Assembly (NCBI GenBank): GCA_035534895.1
Contig: DATLRC010000002.1
Span: 1 to 51,320, forward strand
DNA length: 51,320 bases
Direction: 5' to 3'
DNA from: DATLRC01 sp035534895
GTDB taxonomy: Bacteria > Patescibacteriota > Saccharimonadia > Saccharimonadales > UBA4665
The notes below the pieces were generated by a model. That model was given only the letters and a program-made list of their open reading frames with translations, had not been told where the DNA came from and made no database searches. Positions within the stretch are counted from its first letter, which is position 1. Every line of letters begins with the position of its first letter. Below, piece by piece: positions 41,841-51,181 of the stretch. A program made the translations under genes and the position numbers.

Positions 41841-42110
41841 ATGAGTTATTCTAAAGAATATGGGGCTTTCGTTGATGCTCTTCAAAAGAAACCGAATAAG
41901 CGGCTTATCTTTGTCGAGCAGTCGTCTATCACTCCATCTAATGTCGAGGTTTTTAACTTCTGTTCACAGACTGATGGCATCAAACAGCCTATTCAGTTTG
42001 AGGAAACGGTTGTCACCCAAGAGCCCGACCAATTTAGCTTTAGGGAGCCTAAAGAACCGACTGTTCTTTTCTTTGACGATATTAGCAACTTGCCACAAGC
42101 AAAGTTATAG
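41841..42110 (+). CDS. Hypothetical 89-aa protein
   Basis: The ATG at 41841 is selected by the promoter just upstream; a longer frame from 41712 would contain that promoter and run antisense into the VKOR start. The protein is soluble and acidic. No family recognised. It lies convergent to leuS. Confidence 0.55.
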   Translation: MSYSKEYGAFVDALQKKPNKRLIFVEQSSITPSNVEVFNFCSQTDGIKQPIQFEETVVTQEPDQFSFREPKEPTVLFFDDISNLPQAKL

Positions 42111-42132
42111 CTGCCTCAGCTAATCTAAACGA

Positions 42133-44589
42133 CTAGTCATTAACCACAAAGTTAATCAACTTTTTGGGCACATAAACAGTTCTGGTGATCGTTTTGTTCT
42201 TTAGGTAAGGCTTTAATTTATGATTTTCTTGAGCGGCTTTGGTAATTGCTTCTTGGCTCATATCTGCGTCAACCTCGATTTCTGATCGTAACTTACCATT
42301 AACTTGTATGACAACGGTTAGTACCTTTTCCTCGAGGTAAGCGTCGTCGTACTTAGGCCAGTTAGTTAGATGTATTGAGTCTTGGTGGCCTAATTGTTGC
42401 CAAAGCTCTTGGCTGATATGCGGAGCAAAGGGAGCCACTAATTGGAGTAGGCTTTCCAGAGACCATTTCCAATCTGCCGCACTGTAATTGTCAGCTGCCT
42501 TTATCCGGAAAAGTTCATTTAAGCATTCCATCAGGGCAGCTATGGAGGTGTTAAAGCCAAGCTCTAGCATGTCTTGGCTGACTTTTTTAATGGCTTTGTG
42601 AATGGCTCGCTTCAGCTCTGTCGACTCACGTTGGTTGGTAGCTGATGGCTGATGACTAGTGGTCGAGTCTATAAATTCCTGGGTTATGTTCCAGACTCGC
42701 TGTAAAAAGCGATAAGCCCCGCCCAGGCCTTCAACACTCCAGTTGACAGCCTGATCCCAGGGTCCGATAAACAGTTCCATGATGCGTATGCTATCTGCAC
42801 CGTAGCCCTGATTTATTAGTCCCTCTGGCTCAATGGTGTTGCCTTTGCTTTTGCTCATTTTGGCACCGTTAGGGGCCAGGATCATACCCTGATTTCGCAG
42901 GGTCTTGAATGGTTCTTGGAAATCTATAAGACCCTCGTCAAACATGACTTTAGTCCAAAAACGGGCGTATAAGAGGTGCATCACAGCGTGTTCGGCACCA
43001 CCGATGTAGTCATCGACTGGTAACCAGAAATCTACCTTATGACGGTCAAATGGTTTTTGATCATTATGCGGATCAGCGAAGCGTAGGAAGTACCAACTGC
43101 TGCAGGCAAAGCCGTCCATGGTGTCGGTTTCGCGTTCAGCAGGACCACCACATTTGGGGCAGGTAGTATTTACAAACTGCTCGACGTTTGCCAGAGGGCT
43201 TCGTCCATCACCACTTGGTTCAAACTTGGTTAGCTCAGGCAGGACAACCGGCAATTGATCTTCACTAACGGCTTGGGGTCCATCCTTAGGACAGTAGACT
43301 ATAGGTATCGGTGCACCCCAGTAACGTTGGCGGCTTATTAGCCAGTCACGGATCTTGTAGTTGACGACTTGTTTAATGATGTCTTTTTTCTCCAGGTCAG
43401 CGGCGATCTTTTCTCGAGCTTGGCTGCTTGGTAAGCCATCATACTTTGCGGAGTTCATCATTTCTCCCTCAGCCTCAGTAGCCTGGTCGTCAGCAGCATC
43501 ATTTTTGATCACTCTAACGATTGGTAGATCAAACTTCTTGGCAAATTCCCAGTCTCGTTCATCATGGGCTGGGACGGCCATAATTGCCCCTGTGCCGTAA
43601 GCACCGAGTACGTAATCTGCTATCCAGATCGGTATTTTCTGATCGTTGATCGGGTTCAGGGCATAAGCACCGCTAAAGACACCCGTCTTTGGGCGGTTAG
43701 TATCCTGACGCTCAATATCACTTCTGGCCTGAGCAGTCTTGATGTATTTTCCGACCTCGTCTTTACGTTCGGCAGTGGTCATCTTTTCGACCAGTGAGTG
43801 TTCGGGGGCCAGGACTATAAACGTTGCTCCAAACAGCGTATCCGGTCGAGTGGTAAAGACTTTTATTCTTTCATCCCCACCGATTAGCAGAAAGTCGATT
43901 TCGACTCCCTTAGAGCGGCCAATCCAGTTACGCTGCATAGTCTTGATAGATTGATGCCAATTAACGTCGTCCAGATCTTTCTCTAATCTGTCAGCATAGG
44001 CCGTAATTTTGAAAAACCATTGCTTTAGAGATTTTTTTTCTACCAGGTAGCCACAGCGCCAGCACTTGCCGTTTTCGACCTGTTCGTTGGCCAGAACCGT
44101 TTTATCGTTCGGGCACCACCACTGAAGGCTTTGCTGACGATAGGCTAAGCCACGTTTATATAGCAGTAAGAAGAACCATTGTGTCCAGCGGTAATACTTA
44201 GGGTCGGTGCTGTCAACTTCCCTAGACCAATCATAACTAAAGCCCATTTGCATCAGCTGCTTCTTGAATTTCTGGGTATTTTGGTTGACTGCTAACCGGG
44301 GGCTAATGCCTGTTTTGATAGCGTAGTTCTCGGCCGGCAAGCCGAAGGCATCCCAGCCCATGGGGTGCAGTACATTGTAGCCGTTCATGCGGCTGAAGCG
44401 GGCCACAGCATCTCCAATAGTATAGTTACGCACATGACCAACATGCATTGCTGCACCACTAGGATAAGGAAAATATTCTAGAACATAGCGTTTTGGCTTC
44501 TTTGGGTCTTGACTGGTTTCATAGAGTCGACTGTCTTGCCATATCTTTTGCCACTTGGGCTCAATGCTTTTAGGGTTATATCTCTGCAT
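42133..44589 (-). CDS. leuS: Leucyl-tRNA synthetase
   Basis: An 818-aa class I synthetase: HIGH-type motif HVGHVRNYTIG, a CP1 editing domain (about 220-420, TGAIMAVPAHDERD), KMSKS as KMSKSKGN and a C-terminal anticodon-binding and tRNA-binding region ending in VNGKLR. The ATG at 44589 (MQRYNPK) matches family starts; the upstream extension to 44658 is not conserved. Full length. Confidence 0.96.
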   Translation of the reverse strand: MQRYNPKSIEPKWQKIWQDSRLYETSQDPKKPKRYVLEYFPYPSGAAMHVGHVRNYTIGDAVARFSRMNGYNVLHPMGWDAFGLPAENYAIKTGISPRLAVNQNTQKFKKQLMQMGFSYDWSREVDSTDPKYYRWTQWFFLLLYKRGLAYRQQSLQWWCPNDKTVLANEQVENGKCWRCGYLVEKKSLKQWFFKITAYADRLEKDLDDVNWHQSIKTMQRNWIGRSKGVEIDFLLIGGDERIKVFTTRPDTLFGATFIVLAPEHSLVEKMTTAERKDEVGKYIKTAQARSDIERQDTNRPKTGVFSGAYALNPINDQKIPIWIADYVLGAYGTGAIMAVPAHDERDWEFAKKFDLPIVRVIKNDAADDQATEAEGEMMNSAKYDGLPSSQAREKIAADLEKKDIIKQVVNYKIRDWLISRQRYWGAPIPIVYCPKDGPQAVSEDQLPVVLPELTKFEPSGDGRSPLANVEQFVNTTCPKCGGPAERETDTMDGFACSSWYFLRFADPHNDQKPFDRHKVDFWLPVDDYIGGAEHAVMHLLYARFWTKVMFDEGLIDFQEPFKTLRNQGMILAPNGAKMSKSKGNTIEPEGLINQGYGADSIRIMELFIGPWDQAVNWSVEGLGGAYRFLQRVWNITQEFIDSTTSHQPSATNQRESTELKRAIHKAIKKVSQDMLELGFNTSIAALMECLNELFRIKAADNYSAADWKWSLESLLQLVAPFAPHISQELWQQLGHQDSIHLTNWPKYDDAYLEEKVLTVVIQVNGKLRSEIEVDADMSQEAITKAAQENHKLKPYLKNKTITRTVYVPKKLINFVVND

Positions 44590-44814
44590 TACAGGAGTAA
44601 TTGTAGCAGATTGACTCCCTAAACGCTTCCGAAACAACGTTGTGGAGTTATTCGACAAAATCCAAACAGTTTATCCTGACAAGACACCAGTTTCGCACTT
44701 TGACCTTCTCCCTGCATAATTACTAGCAGGGCCTTAGCTCTGCAAAACTAAGCAAGATAAAACAAATATGTCTTGTTCACAATGTTATCGTGATCTCTAA
44801 TGCTCGTTTTTGAA

Positions 44815-45210
44815 TTATGAAATAAGTTTGATATCTGGGATAACTGTGAAATCTTTGTCAAACGAAGCAAGCGTTCCCTCATATTCAATTGTTAAAGCAG
44901 CTATCCAAACGTCATTTGTCGGAATCATTTTGCCACTTTTTTTAAGCTCTGCGTATAGCCGACCGTAAATTTTTGCGGTTTCCATAGAAGGCATAAGAAT
45001 TCTGCAGCTTGGTTTAGCGAGAACTCTCTTTAAATCGCTATAGTTTTTATCAAACTGGCTTCCATAATAAAAGCCACCCAGTAACTCGCCGATTACTGTA
45101 TGGGGTAAGGCGACCTCTTCTGAGTTTCGTACGAGTGATCTAGCCCTAGGGTTATTTTTGGCCAAGGCTGAATAATAGTTTGTGTCTAAGACCAGTAGGT
45201 CGAAGTCCAT
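44815..45210 (-). CDS. VapC-type PIN toxin
   Basis: A 131-aa PIN protein: LLVLDTNYYSALAK (D9), TVIGELLGGF (acidic), TNDVWIAALTIEY and LASFDKDF, the four conserved acidic positions of VapC ribonucleases. The antitoxin gene ends 2 nt upstream. Complete. Confidence 0.88.
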   Translation of the reverse strand: MDFDLLVLDTNYYSALAKNNPRARSLVRNSEEVALPHTVIGELLGGFYYGSQFDKNYSDLKRVLAKPSCRILMPSMETAKIYGRLYAELKKSGKMIPTNDVWIAALTIEYEGTLASFDKDFTVIPDIKLIS

Positions 45211-45212
45211 GA

Positions 45213-45488
45213 CTATTGCCAGTCTTTAGGACGTACCGCTCGTTGAGAACTTAGAGCTGCTTCTACTTCTGGCTCAAGAGGCGTAATAGTGCCAAACAAA
45301 TCATCAAAATCTGTATTTACCTTAGATTTAGTAATGTCTGTTGATTTTTGAGGTGAATTTACTTTATTAGACGATAGTTGTTCAAGAACAACCTGATTAA
45401 GACTCTGACTTCTTAAGTTAGCTAAGCGACGAAGCTTAGAGTCGACCTCGGATGGAACGCCACGAATTGTATATTGAATAGTTGACAT
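45213..45488 (-). CDS. FitA/VapB-type RHH antitoxin
   Basis: A 91-aa protein: IQYTIRGVPSEVDSKLRRLA then SLNQVVLEQL is the ribbon-helix-helix domain of FitA-type antitoxins. A -10-like TACATT ends six bases before the ATG. It pairs with the VapC gene downstream. Confidence 0.85.
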   Translation of the reverse strand: MSTIQYTIRGVPSEVDSKLRRLANLRSQSLNQVVLEQLSSNKVNSPQKSTDITKSKVNTDFDDLFGTITPLEPEVEAALSSQRAVRPKDWQ

Positions 45489-45555
45489 ATTACTAATGTA
45501 GGCATGTAGGCATCATTTGTCAAATATTTTTTTGTAGAAATTATTCGTGCAAGTA

Positions 45556-45600
45556 TGGTCAGCAACTTGAGATTCGAACCCACAACCGCTTTAGCGGAGG
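45556..45600 (-). pseudogene. 3' fragment of a class II tRNA
   Basis: On the minus strand: long variable arm CCGC/GCGG, T-loop GGGTTCGAATC and acceptor end with CCA. The 5' half is absent. It directly adjoins the truncated ddl gene and looks like a relic integration site. Confidence 0.55.
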
Positions 45601-45613
45601 GTGACAAATGTAA

Positions 45614-45868
45614 AGCAGGCTCTTCAATGAGCGGCTCAAAGATTTAGTTCTTGAAGTTCATCGACTTTGTGGTTGCCGTAATTTAAGCCGTAGAGACATG
45701 ATTGTTGGTTCAAGCGGACAGCTAAAAATCCTGGAAACCAATACTTTACCCGGGATGACAACTCAAAGTCCTTTCCCTAAAGCGGCTTTGGCGGCAGGCA
45801 TATCAATCGATGCTTTAGTGAATCGGCTTGTAAGTTTAGCATTTGATGGCTTGGGTTATTTAAATTGA
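45614..45868 (+). pseudogene. ddl: C-terminal remnant of D-alanine-D-alanine ligase
   Basis: An open frame of 84 codons reads VGSSGQLKILETNTLPGMT followed by SPFPKAALAAGISIDALV, the C-terminal catalytic end of D-Ala-D-Ala ligase (ETNTLPGMT is the metal/ATP site). The N-terminal three quarters are missing, replaced by a tRNA fragment and the VapBC region. A stop precedes the frame at 45611. The neighbouring murF uses D-Ala-D-Ala, consistent with an old ddl-murF locus. Confidence 0.82.
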
Positions 45869-47121
45869 TGCTCTTTTTGTTTAAGCCAGTACTTGCTTTG
45901 GCGAACTAATTTTGAGGCATCTTGGGGGTCAGCCAATAGTATCTTGAGTGCTTCTTCAGCCAAAACACCGTCTTGGGAGCCCTTGGCAAGAACTATGGTT
46001 CCCTCTCTCAATTCATTTTTAACAAAGTTTCCGGCGTCATAGGGGCTTATAAAACTTTTTACTAAGCAGCCGTTTTGGGCAGCTATCGGCCCTAAATATG
46101 TTTCAGCCAGTTGACCGATAGTTACAACTAGATCTAGTTTGTCGGGGTCACAGTAACGACCGACTTCCTGATGGGCAGTCTGACTTAAATTGCCAAACTC
46201 GTTTATGCTGCCTAAAATAGCGATCCGGTGGGCAGCTGAGGTCTTATATAGCACGTCAAGAGCTGATTTAACCGCCGCTGGGCTAGCGTTATATGTGTCA
46301 TCAATTAATGTGCTGTGATTAGCCCCTTTTAAGATTTGCATCCGGCCGGCAAAAGGCTTCAGATCCTTTAGGGCCAGGTTGATCTCTTCAGGTGTTAGAC
46401 CAAGTCTATTAGCACAGGCAGCCGCTGCTAAGGCCGCTTTAGCCCCTTGAATACCGACTAAAGATAAGCTGGCTTCAACTTTATGGCCATCGGCCAAATT
46501 AATAACTATTGTTTGGCCTTCAAGTCCTTTTTGACGTACGTCACTCAAGCTGTAATCGGCGCTTGGGTCTGTACCATATGACAAAAAATGGTGTTTAGCT
46601 AAATATTCTGGGGCAACGTCATCGATGTTAATTAATGCTTCCCTGGAGAAGCTAAGCACGTTGAGCTCCTCTTCGGCAACCGAGTTTAAACTACCGAAAT
46701 ATTCCATATGCTCAGGCGTAATAGCGGTTAAAACAACTAAATCGGGTTCTAAATAGTTAAATTTGGACATCTGATTGGGTCCATCGACAGCCAGTTCTAA
46801 AACAACTACTTCATAGGGGTATGGGCGAGATAGCTGTTTTTGGTTATTAAGAAGAATTTTTAACCAGGCTAGGATATTAAAAATACTTGGTTCGGTTTGA
46901 TTAAAAAGAACTAGTGGTACTGTCAGACGATCATTATAGTTGCCCTCTTGCCAGAGCACCTTTTTGTTACTAGACAGTGTTTGGCCAATTGCCAACTTGG
47001 TCGATGTCTTACCGACGCTGCCGGCAACAGCGATAATCATAAACTGATTGCTCTGGCGTAGGCGGCGTACTTGAGCCTCGAATATGCGGCACAGCCAGGC
47101 CTTACCAATTTGTTTTAACAT
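45856..47121 (-). CDS. murF: UDP-MurNAc-tripeptide-D-Ala-D-Ala ligase MurF
   Basis: A 421-aa Mur ligase: P-loop GSVGKTSTK (35-43), TAITPEHMEYFG, DDTYNASPAAVKSALD and ILGSINEFG. It joins D-Ala-D-Ala to the peptidoglycan precursor in the cytoplasm. The N-terminal substrate domain is shorter than in E. coli MurF. It overlaps the ddl remnant by 13 nt tail to tail. Confidence 0.88.
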   Translation of the reverse strand: MLKQIGKAWLCRIFEAQVRRLRQSNQFMIIAVAGSVGKTSTKLAIGQTLSSNKKVLWQEGNYNDRLTVPLVLFNQTEPSIFNILAWLKILLNNQKQLSRPYPYEVVVLELAVDGPNQMSKFNYLEPDLVVLTAITPEHMEYFGSLNSVAEEELNVLSFSREALINIDDVAPEYLAKHHFLSYGTDPSADYSLSDVRQKGLEGQTIVINLADGHKVEASLSLVGIQGAKAALAAAACANRLGLTPEEINLALKDLKPFAGRMQILKGANHSTLIDDTYNASPAAVKSALDVLYKTSAAHRIAILGSINEFGNLSQTAHQEVGRYCDPDKLDLVVTIGQLAETYLGPIAAQNGCLVKSFISPYDAGNFVKNELREGTIVLAKGSQDGVLAEEALKILLADPQDASKLVRQSKYWLKQKEHQFK

Positions 47122-47167
47122 AGCTATAGTATAGCGCCCTTAAGATGTCTTGGGCAGTAGGCTTATC

Positions 47168-48466
47168 TTATAGTGAAAAGCTATTAGCGCTTATTAAGCT
47201 TTGTAGTGCAGAATCGTTAGACTGGCTTTTAAGCTCTGATAGTAGTTGGATGAGCGGTAGAGCACCGTTTGGTGCTGTGATGGAGACCGGTTGATAGCTA
47301 AAAATAATGCTGGCACTACTGTTTTGGTGCAGTTTTTGAATTTGTTGGGCTGTACTTTGAGAGGCGATCTTGACGATACGATGATTGGCTTTATCGACCC
47401 AAACAGTAAGCGGTGTACTGCCGGTAATAACTTTTATTGTGTTAAGCGGCGCTTTGGGGGTTGTATTAGTGCAGCCTCTTATGGCCTTAGCTAGTGGTAG
47501 TTGATTGAGGCTGGTCATGTAGGCGGCACTTTTGCCGTTGTCGATTGATAGATCAAACTTTGTGGCCGGTTGTCCATTAACGCTGTCGCTGGCAGTATCT
47601 TTGATGGTTACGAAGCGATTGTTGGCATATTGCGCTTCTAGGTAGTTAATATCGGTCTTTGTAATTGCCCAGGTGTTGTCTAGTGGGCAGCTTCCGCCGG
47701 CTTGTTTGAGCAGGGTGCTATCAATAACTATCCATTTATTTGATAGTGTCTCGGATAAAGCACTAATGCTACTGCTTAGTTTAGGCGAGAAAGATTTGAC
47801 CAAGGTGGTAATTGAGCTTAGATCACCGACTTTCAGGTATAGATTTTGATTAACTAGGCGGGTTTCGAAAGGAAGACTAACCCCTGAGCTAGTCAGGTTA
47901 AGTTGCAGATCAGCCGACTTGCTTGAAAGATTGCTTGAACCTTGAAAATCGACTTTCAGGCTCGGGGACTTGCTATTAGTTGAGTCCACCGTCAGATTAC
48001 CGTTAAAACTAGCCTCTGTTTGTTGGAGAGTATTTTGGATGGCTGTTTTTAAAACATTTTGGGGCTGATTGGGTACCACATAGCCGTAATAAGCGGCGGC
48101 GGCAACTCCGCCAAGAACGAGCACCAAAGCTATCACCAGTAGCAGAGCTAGGGCAGAACGGCTCTTTTTGGGTCCACCAACGGTAGTTTTAGGAGGTGCT
48201 GTTTGCGGTTCAGCTGCTGGTACACTCTCTTCAGGCCTATCCATTTCTTTAAGCTCATCAGCAACTATGCTTGACTCGACAGGTTTGGGAGTATCAGCAG
48301 GAGCTGATGGAGAAATAATACTACTCGGTGCGGGGGTCTGAGACGATGAATCGTCGCTAATTGTATCGTCAAGTGTCGGAGGTGGTGGTGGCAGCTGTTG
48401 GTCGGGGATTATATTGGTCGGTTGATCGGGGTCAGGATTTGGTGAGTTAGTTGTTTCGGGGGGCAT
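47168..48466 (-). CDS. Membrane-anchored exported protein with proline-rich N-terminus
   Basis: A 432-aa protein: about 100 cytoplasmic residues rich in Pro/Ser/Asp, one membrane helix (104-129) and an extracytoplasmic domain of about 300 residues. That domain has LolA/LppX-like features (repeated NLTVDS, DLQLNLTSSG and LVNQNLYLKVGD segments of amphipathic strands) and two cysteines, C-PLDN and GC-TN. Possibly a lipid- or lipoprotein-binding surface protein; unproven. Confidence 0.65.
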   Translation of the reverse strand: MPPETTNSPNPDPDQPTNIIPDQQLPPPPPTLDDTISDDSSSQTPAPSSIISPSAPADTPKPVESSIVADELKEMDRPEESVPAAEPQTAPPKTTVGGPKKSRSALALLLVIALVLVLGGVAAAAYYGYVVPNQPQNVLKTAIQNTLQQTEASFNGNLTVDSTNSKSPSLKVDFQGSSNLSSKSADLQLNLTSSGVSLPFETRLVNQNLYLKVGDLSSITTLVKSFSPKLSSSISALSETLSNKWIVIDSTLLKQAGGSCPLDNTWAITKTDINYLEAQYANNRFVTIKDTASDSVNGQPATKFDLSIDNGKSAAYMTSLNQLPLAKAIRGCTNTTPKAPLNTIKVITGSTPLTVWVDKANHRIVKIASQSTAQQIQKLHQNSSASIIFSYQPVSITAPNGALPLIQLLSELKSQSNDSALQSLISANSFSL

Positions 48467-48558
48467 TTGATTCTCCTAAGTAGACTTTAATAAAAGATTT
48501 CATTGCTTGAACTTTAGCCTTGATTATACATAAGAAGTATCGGTTACGAAAACTAGTC

Positions 48559-48643
48559 TGGTGCGCAGGGCGGGAATCGAACCCGCACGCCTTTTGGGCA
48601 CAGCATTTTAAGTGCTGAGTGTCTACCGTTCCACCACCCGCGC
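48559..48643 (-). tRNA. tRNA-Leu (TAA)
   Basis: A class II tRNA: acceptor GCGCGGG with CCTGCGC, anticodon stem CAGCA/TGCTG around CTTAAAA (anticodon TAA), long variable arm, T-loop GTTCGATTC and encoded CCA. Confidence 0.95.
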
Positions 48644-48658
48644 ATGGTTTTATATGAC

Positions 48659-48732
48659 TGGAGGCACGTACCGGATTCGCACCGGTGTACAGGGTTTTGC
48701 AGACCCTTGCCTAACTTCTCGGCCAACGTGCC
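48659..48732 (-). tRNA. tRNA-Cys (GCA)
   Basis: Acceptor GGCACGT with ACGTGCC, anticodon loop CTGCAAA (GCA), T-arm CCGGTGCGAATCCGG and encoded CCA. It lies 15 nt from tRNA-Leu, probably in one transcript. Confidence 0.95.
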
Positions 48733-48813
48733 AGGCTCAGGAGCTAATTATACTGCAAGAATGCTCATTCCCCGAGCTGTTAGAACAATAAAGTGAGTCG
48801 CTTTTAGTAATTT

Positions 48814-49290
48814 TCAGGTTTTTAAAAAGTCTGGTAGTGGCTGGGCATCTGCTTCCTCTAGCAACTTAATTCCGCTCAGCTTTTGGGCAATTTCGTCTTC
48901 AGGCCGACCAAATTCGGTCCAAACACGTGTTAAAAGAGAAACATATTCTTGTGACACCAGTTGACCGTTTTGAACAATCTGATCATATTGTCTATCGATT
49001 GAGAACATTAACAAGTTCCACTTAAAATGTGGCGGGTTGGAGTCATCGTCAAGCTGCTGCCTTTCTTGTCTTATGTTATTCTCTAAATCTAAGGCAACCT
49101 GTTCCTGAAGGTGTTTAGCAAGACTTTTTGAGCTTACAAGACGCCATAGAGAACCACCAATCTGTTCTGGCAATGCCTCAGCTTGCTTAATATTGTAGAT
49201 TAAGTGGCCACCTAACCAACTAGTGGCCTGCCTGCTAAGTTTTATCGGTCGTTTTAAAAGTTCGTTTTCTGGTTTCAAAAATGCCTCCAT
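48814..49290 (-). CDS. Hypothetical 158-aa protein
   Basis: A soluble, helical, charged protein with no recognised family. It has a central LENNIRQERQQLDDDSN stretch and an acidic C-terminus. Intact frame with ATG start. The function cannot be stated. Confidence 0.55.
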   Translation of the reverse strand: MEAFLKPENELLKRPIKLSRQATSWLGGHLIYNIKQAEALPEQIGGSLWRLVSSKSLAKHLQEQVALDLENNIRQERQQLDDDSNPPHFKWNLLMFSIDRQYDQIVQNGQLVSQEYVSLLTRVWTEFGRPEDEIAQKLSGIKLLEEADAQPLPDFLKT

Positions 49291-49503
49291 AAAAGTTTGT
49301 CATTCAAATTTGCAGAAGCTTGTTATTATAGCCTGTACTGCGGGCATGTAAGTCAAATTTTTCACTTAAGCAGTTATTATCGAGATATATTAATGAAATG
49401 GTCTACTTACTGATGTCAAAAAGCTTATGATTGGTGCTGCAGGTGGGTAAAAATTTACGCCTTATTAGAGACGAGATAGGTCGTTGGAGGAAGATACTGG
49501 GAG

Positions 49504-50070
49504 TTACACCTCAAAAGCTAACTGACCAAGTTTAGGGAGATTTCTCTTTGCTTCTTCATAAAGTGTTTGAACGCCATCTAAGGCCACAGAACCGAGTAGT
49601 GTTTGTGAGTTTGGTGGATATTCTTCTCCAAATACAGCAAGTTCCAGGTCATAAGGTACGCCGACCTCATGACCCACAAATCCGCCTGTTAACTTTAACT
49701 CCAATTCATCTTGTCCGTTGTGCCATTCCACTGGGCCAATTGGCTTAGGCGTGTCAAGCACTACACAACCTGTCTGAAGAATTTGGCCTATTCTCAATTG
49801 CTCAGGCAAGTAGCCTGCTCTGTCTGACCTTAACTGTAATGGTATGCGAGGGGCAACAATCCTAGTTAGGCCATTTGTAAAATGCAAACCCGTGCTGCTA
49901 TTAAAGGCTAAAAATGGTTTACCTGATACTTCCCATCCATTTGATAAAATATCGCCCTGAGTTAAGGCTCGAGGTTGAGCAAAATCTTCACTTCTTAGCA
50001 TATTGCTTCCGTCACCTTTATGATGCTCGAGGTATTCTTCTAGCCCATATGGCTTACTTCCAAAATACAT
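49504..50070 (-). CDS. Hypothetical 188-aa protein
   Basis: A beta-rich soluble protein (many short strands with Gly/Pro turns; VEWHNGQDELELKLTGGF). The family is not recognised. An intrinsic terminator for minus-strand transcripts lies about 40-70 nt upstream of its start, so it is probably transcribed on its own. Confidence 0.5.
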   Translation of the reverse strand: MYFGSKPYGLEEYLEHHKGDGSNMLRSEDFAQPRALTQGDILSNGWEVSGKPFLAFNSSTGLHFTNGLTRIVAPRIPLQLRSDRAGYLPEQLRIGQILQTGCVVLDTPKPIGPVEWHNGQDELELKLTGGFVGHEVGVPYDLELAVFGEEYPPNSQTLLGSVALDGVQTLYEEAKRNLPKLGQLAFEV

Positions 50071-50110
50071 ACACTGATACTAACTTATAAATAAGAATAT
50101 GCAACCATTA

Positions 50111-50141
50111 CCAAAATAAAAGACCTCGTTTCACTGAGGTC
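50111..50141 (-). terminator. Intrinsic terminator (minus strand)
   Basis: GACCTC and GAGGTC pair around an 8-nt loop (50122-50141), followed on the minus strand by TTTTATTTT. It would end transcripts coming from the right, such as that of the 192-aa gene. Confidence 0.7.
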
Positions 50142-50234
50142 ATAATGCTTGGTGCGCTCACTGGATAGACTCTGGAACCGTTTTGTGCCGAATTTGTATC
50201 TACTTCAGGAGAAGTTGGAACGTGCTGGTCTGAC

Positions 50235-50251
50235 CATCATTAATAATGATG
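50235..50251. repeat. Short perfect inverted repeat
   Basis: CATCATT-AAT-AATGATG, 7 bp with a 3-nt loop, in the 324-nt gap between two hypothetical genes. Possible operator. Further minus-strand pairings (GAGCCAG/CTGGTTC and ATAGCC/GGCTAT, around 50260-50325) suggest an RNA structure ahead of the terminator. Confidence 0.35.
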
Positions 50252-50283
50252 ACCTACATTGAGAACCAGGAGGATAGCCATGG

Positions 50284-50382
50284 GTGACCAGTATCGCCCC
50301 GGAGGGCTATGCACACTGGCTCGCATATGACACAAGGCTAGCTGTGGCAAAAATTATCGAACAAAATCGTCCAGCTGAATAA
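50284..50382 (+). CDS. Possible 32-aa small ORF
   Basis: A GTG-started ORF lies ten bases after a strong AGGAGG (50268-50273). The peptide contains APEGYAHWLAYDTRLAVAK. An ATG at 50280 with better spacing gives only 16 aa in another frame. It may be the stump of a decayed gene. Weakly supported. Confidence 0.25.
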   Translation: MTSIAPEGYAHWLAYDTRLAVAKIIEQNRPAE

Positions 50383-50394
50383 ATATACTTTAAA

Positions 50395-50973
50395 CTAGAA
50401 CTTAATTACGGCAGCGCCCCTACTGGTTTTGATGGTAACTCTGCGCTTTTGCTGCAATTGCCCATAGGACTCTGGGGCTCGCACCTCATCTCGCCTGAAG
50501 GCTTTTTTAACTGGTACCAATCCGTACTTCTTACGGTACGTTTGTAACTGGGTCGTAAATTTATAAAATGCTGTGGATTGAGGCATGATAAGCAGTGGAA
50601 AGGAATCTAAAACGCTATCATTTATTTTCTTTTGAGGGTAGGGTTTTTCTAATGCATAGAGGCTTCCACTATATGGATTGGACACTGCGCCAAAACCGTT
50701 CCTACCTATAAACCTGCAATCAATGGCAGTTATTGCAACAGCCTCATGTTTGGAAGGGTTAACAATTTTAAGGTGAAACCCCCACTCTAAGGTGTCGAGG
50801 ACTTCCAGGTGTGGATGGTCAATAAAACCTGCTGCGCTAACTGTTGCTGGCACAATTGTAACTACAATGCCGCCGCCTTTTATGGCATTATGTTTACTGT
50901 CGCGCTGGTCACTACCAGAGAAGTGGATCGTAATAAACGACAGTTCTTCAATCTTGGCTATGAATGGTATCAT
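50395..50973 (-). CDS. Hypothetical 192-aa protein
   Basis: A soluble protein with a beta-rich first half and a basic C-terminus (LQQKRRVTIKTSRG). No family recognised. No clear partners; it lies left of the IS-interrupted gene. Confidence 0.5.
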   Translation of the reverse strand: MIPFIAKIEELSFITIHFSGSDQRDSKHNAIKGGGIVVTIVPATVSAAGFIDHPHLEVLDTLEWGFHLKIVNPSKHEAVAITAIDCRFIGRNGFGAVSNPYSGSLYALEKPYPQKKINDSVLDSFPLLIMPQSTAFYKFTTQLQTYRKKYGLVPVKKAFRRDEVRAPESYGQLQQKRRVTIKTSRGAAVIKF

Positions 50974-51041
50974 ACCCCTATTTAACTACATTCGTTCAAG
51001 TCTTCACACCTTAATCCAAAGTTAACGAATACTGATCCCTA

Positions 51042-51181
51042 TTATAGTTTGTAGGCCAGTTCATAATCGTGTGCTGGTAGCATTCTTAATTGGAGCACTT
51101 TGTCTCCGTTATTTGTAGAAAATATGCTGTCTAGGCTGTCTATTGTTTTTGCACTCTTTACGGGTTCGTAAATGATATAAT
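51042..51181 (-). pseudogene. 3' remnant of a gene cut by an insertion sequence
   Basis: An open minus-strand frame ending in LRMLPAHDYELAYKL and TAA runs right up to the IS end, where it is interrupted. The encoded fragment (about 46 aa) looks like genuine protein but is of unknown family. Confidence 0.55.

Noticed and set aside
44708..44729. CCCTGC/GCAGGG hairpin upstream of leuS as a terminator
   Set aside because: No T-tract follows on either strand, so a terminator role is not supported.
50150..50390. SRP RNA, 6S RNA or RNase P RNA in the gap between hypothetical genes
   Set aside because: Hairpins and a minus-strand terminator are present, but I found none of the conserved motifs, such as the SRP GGAAGCAGC loop or RNase P core sequences.
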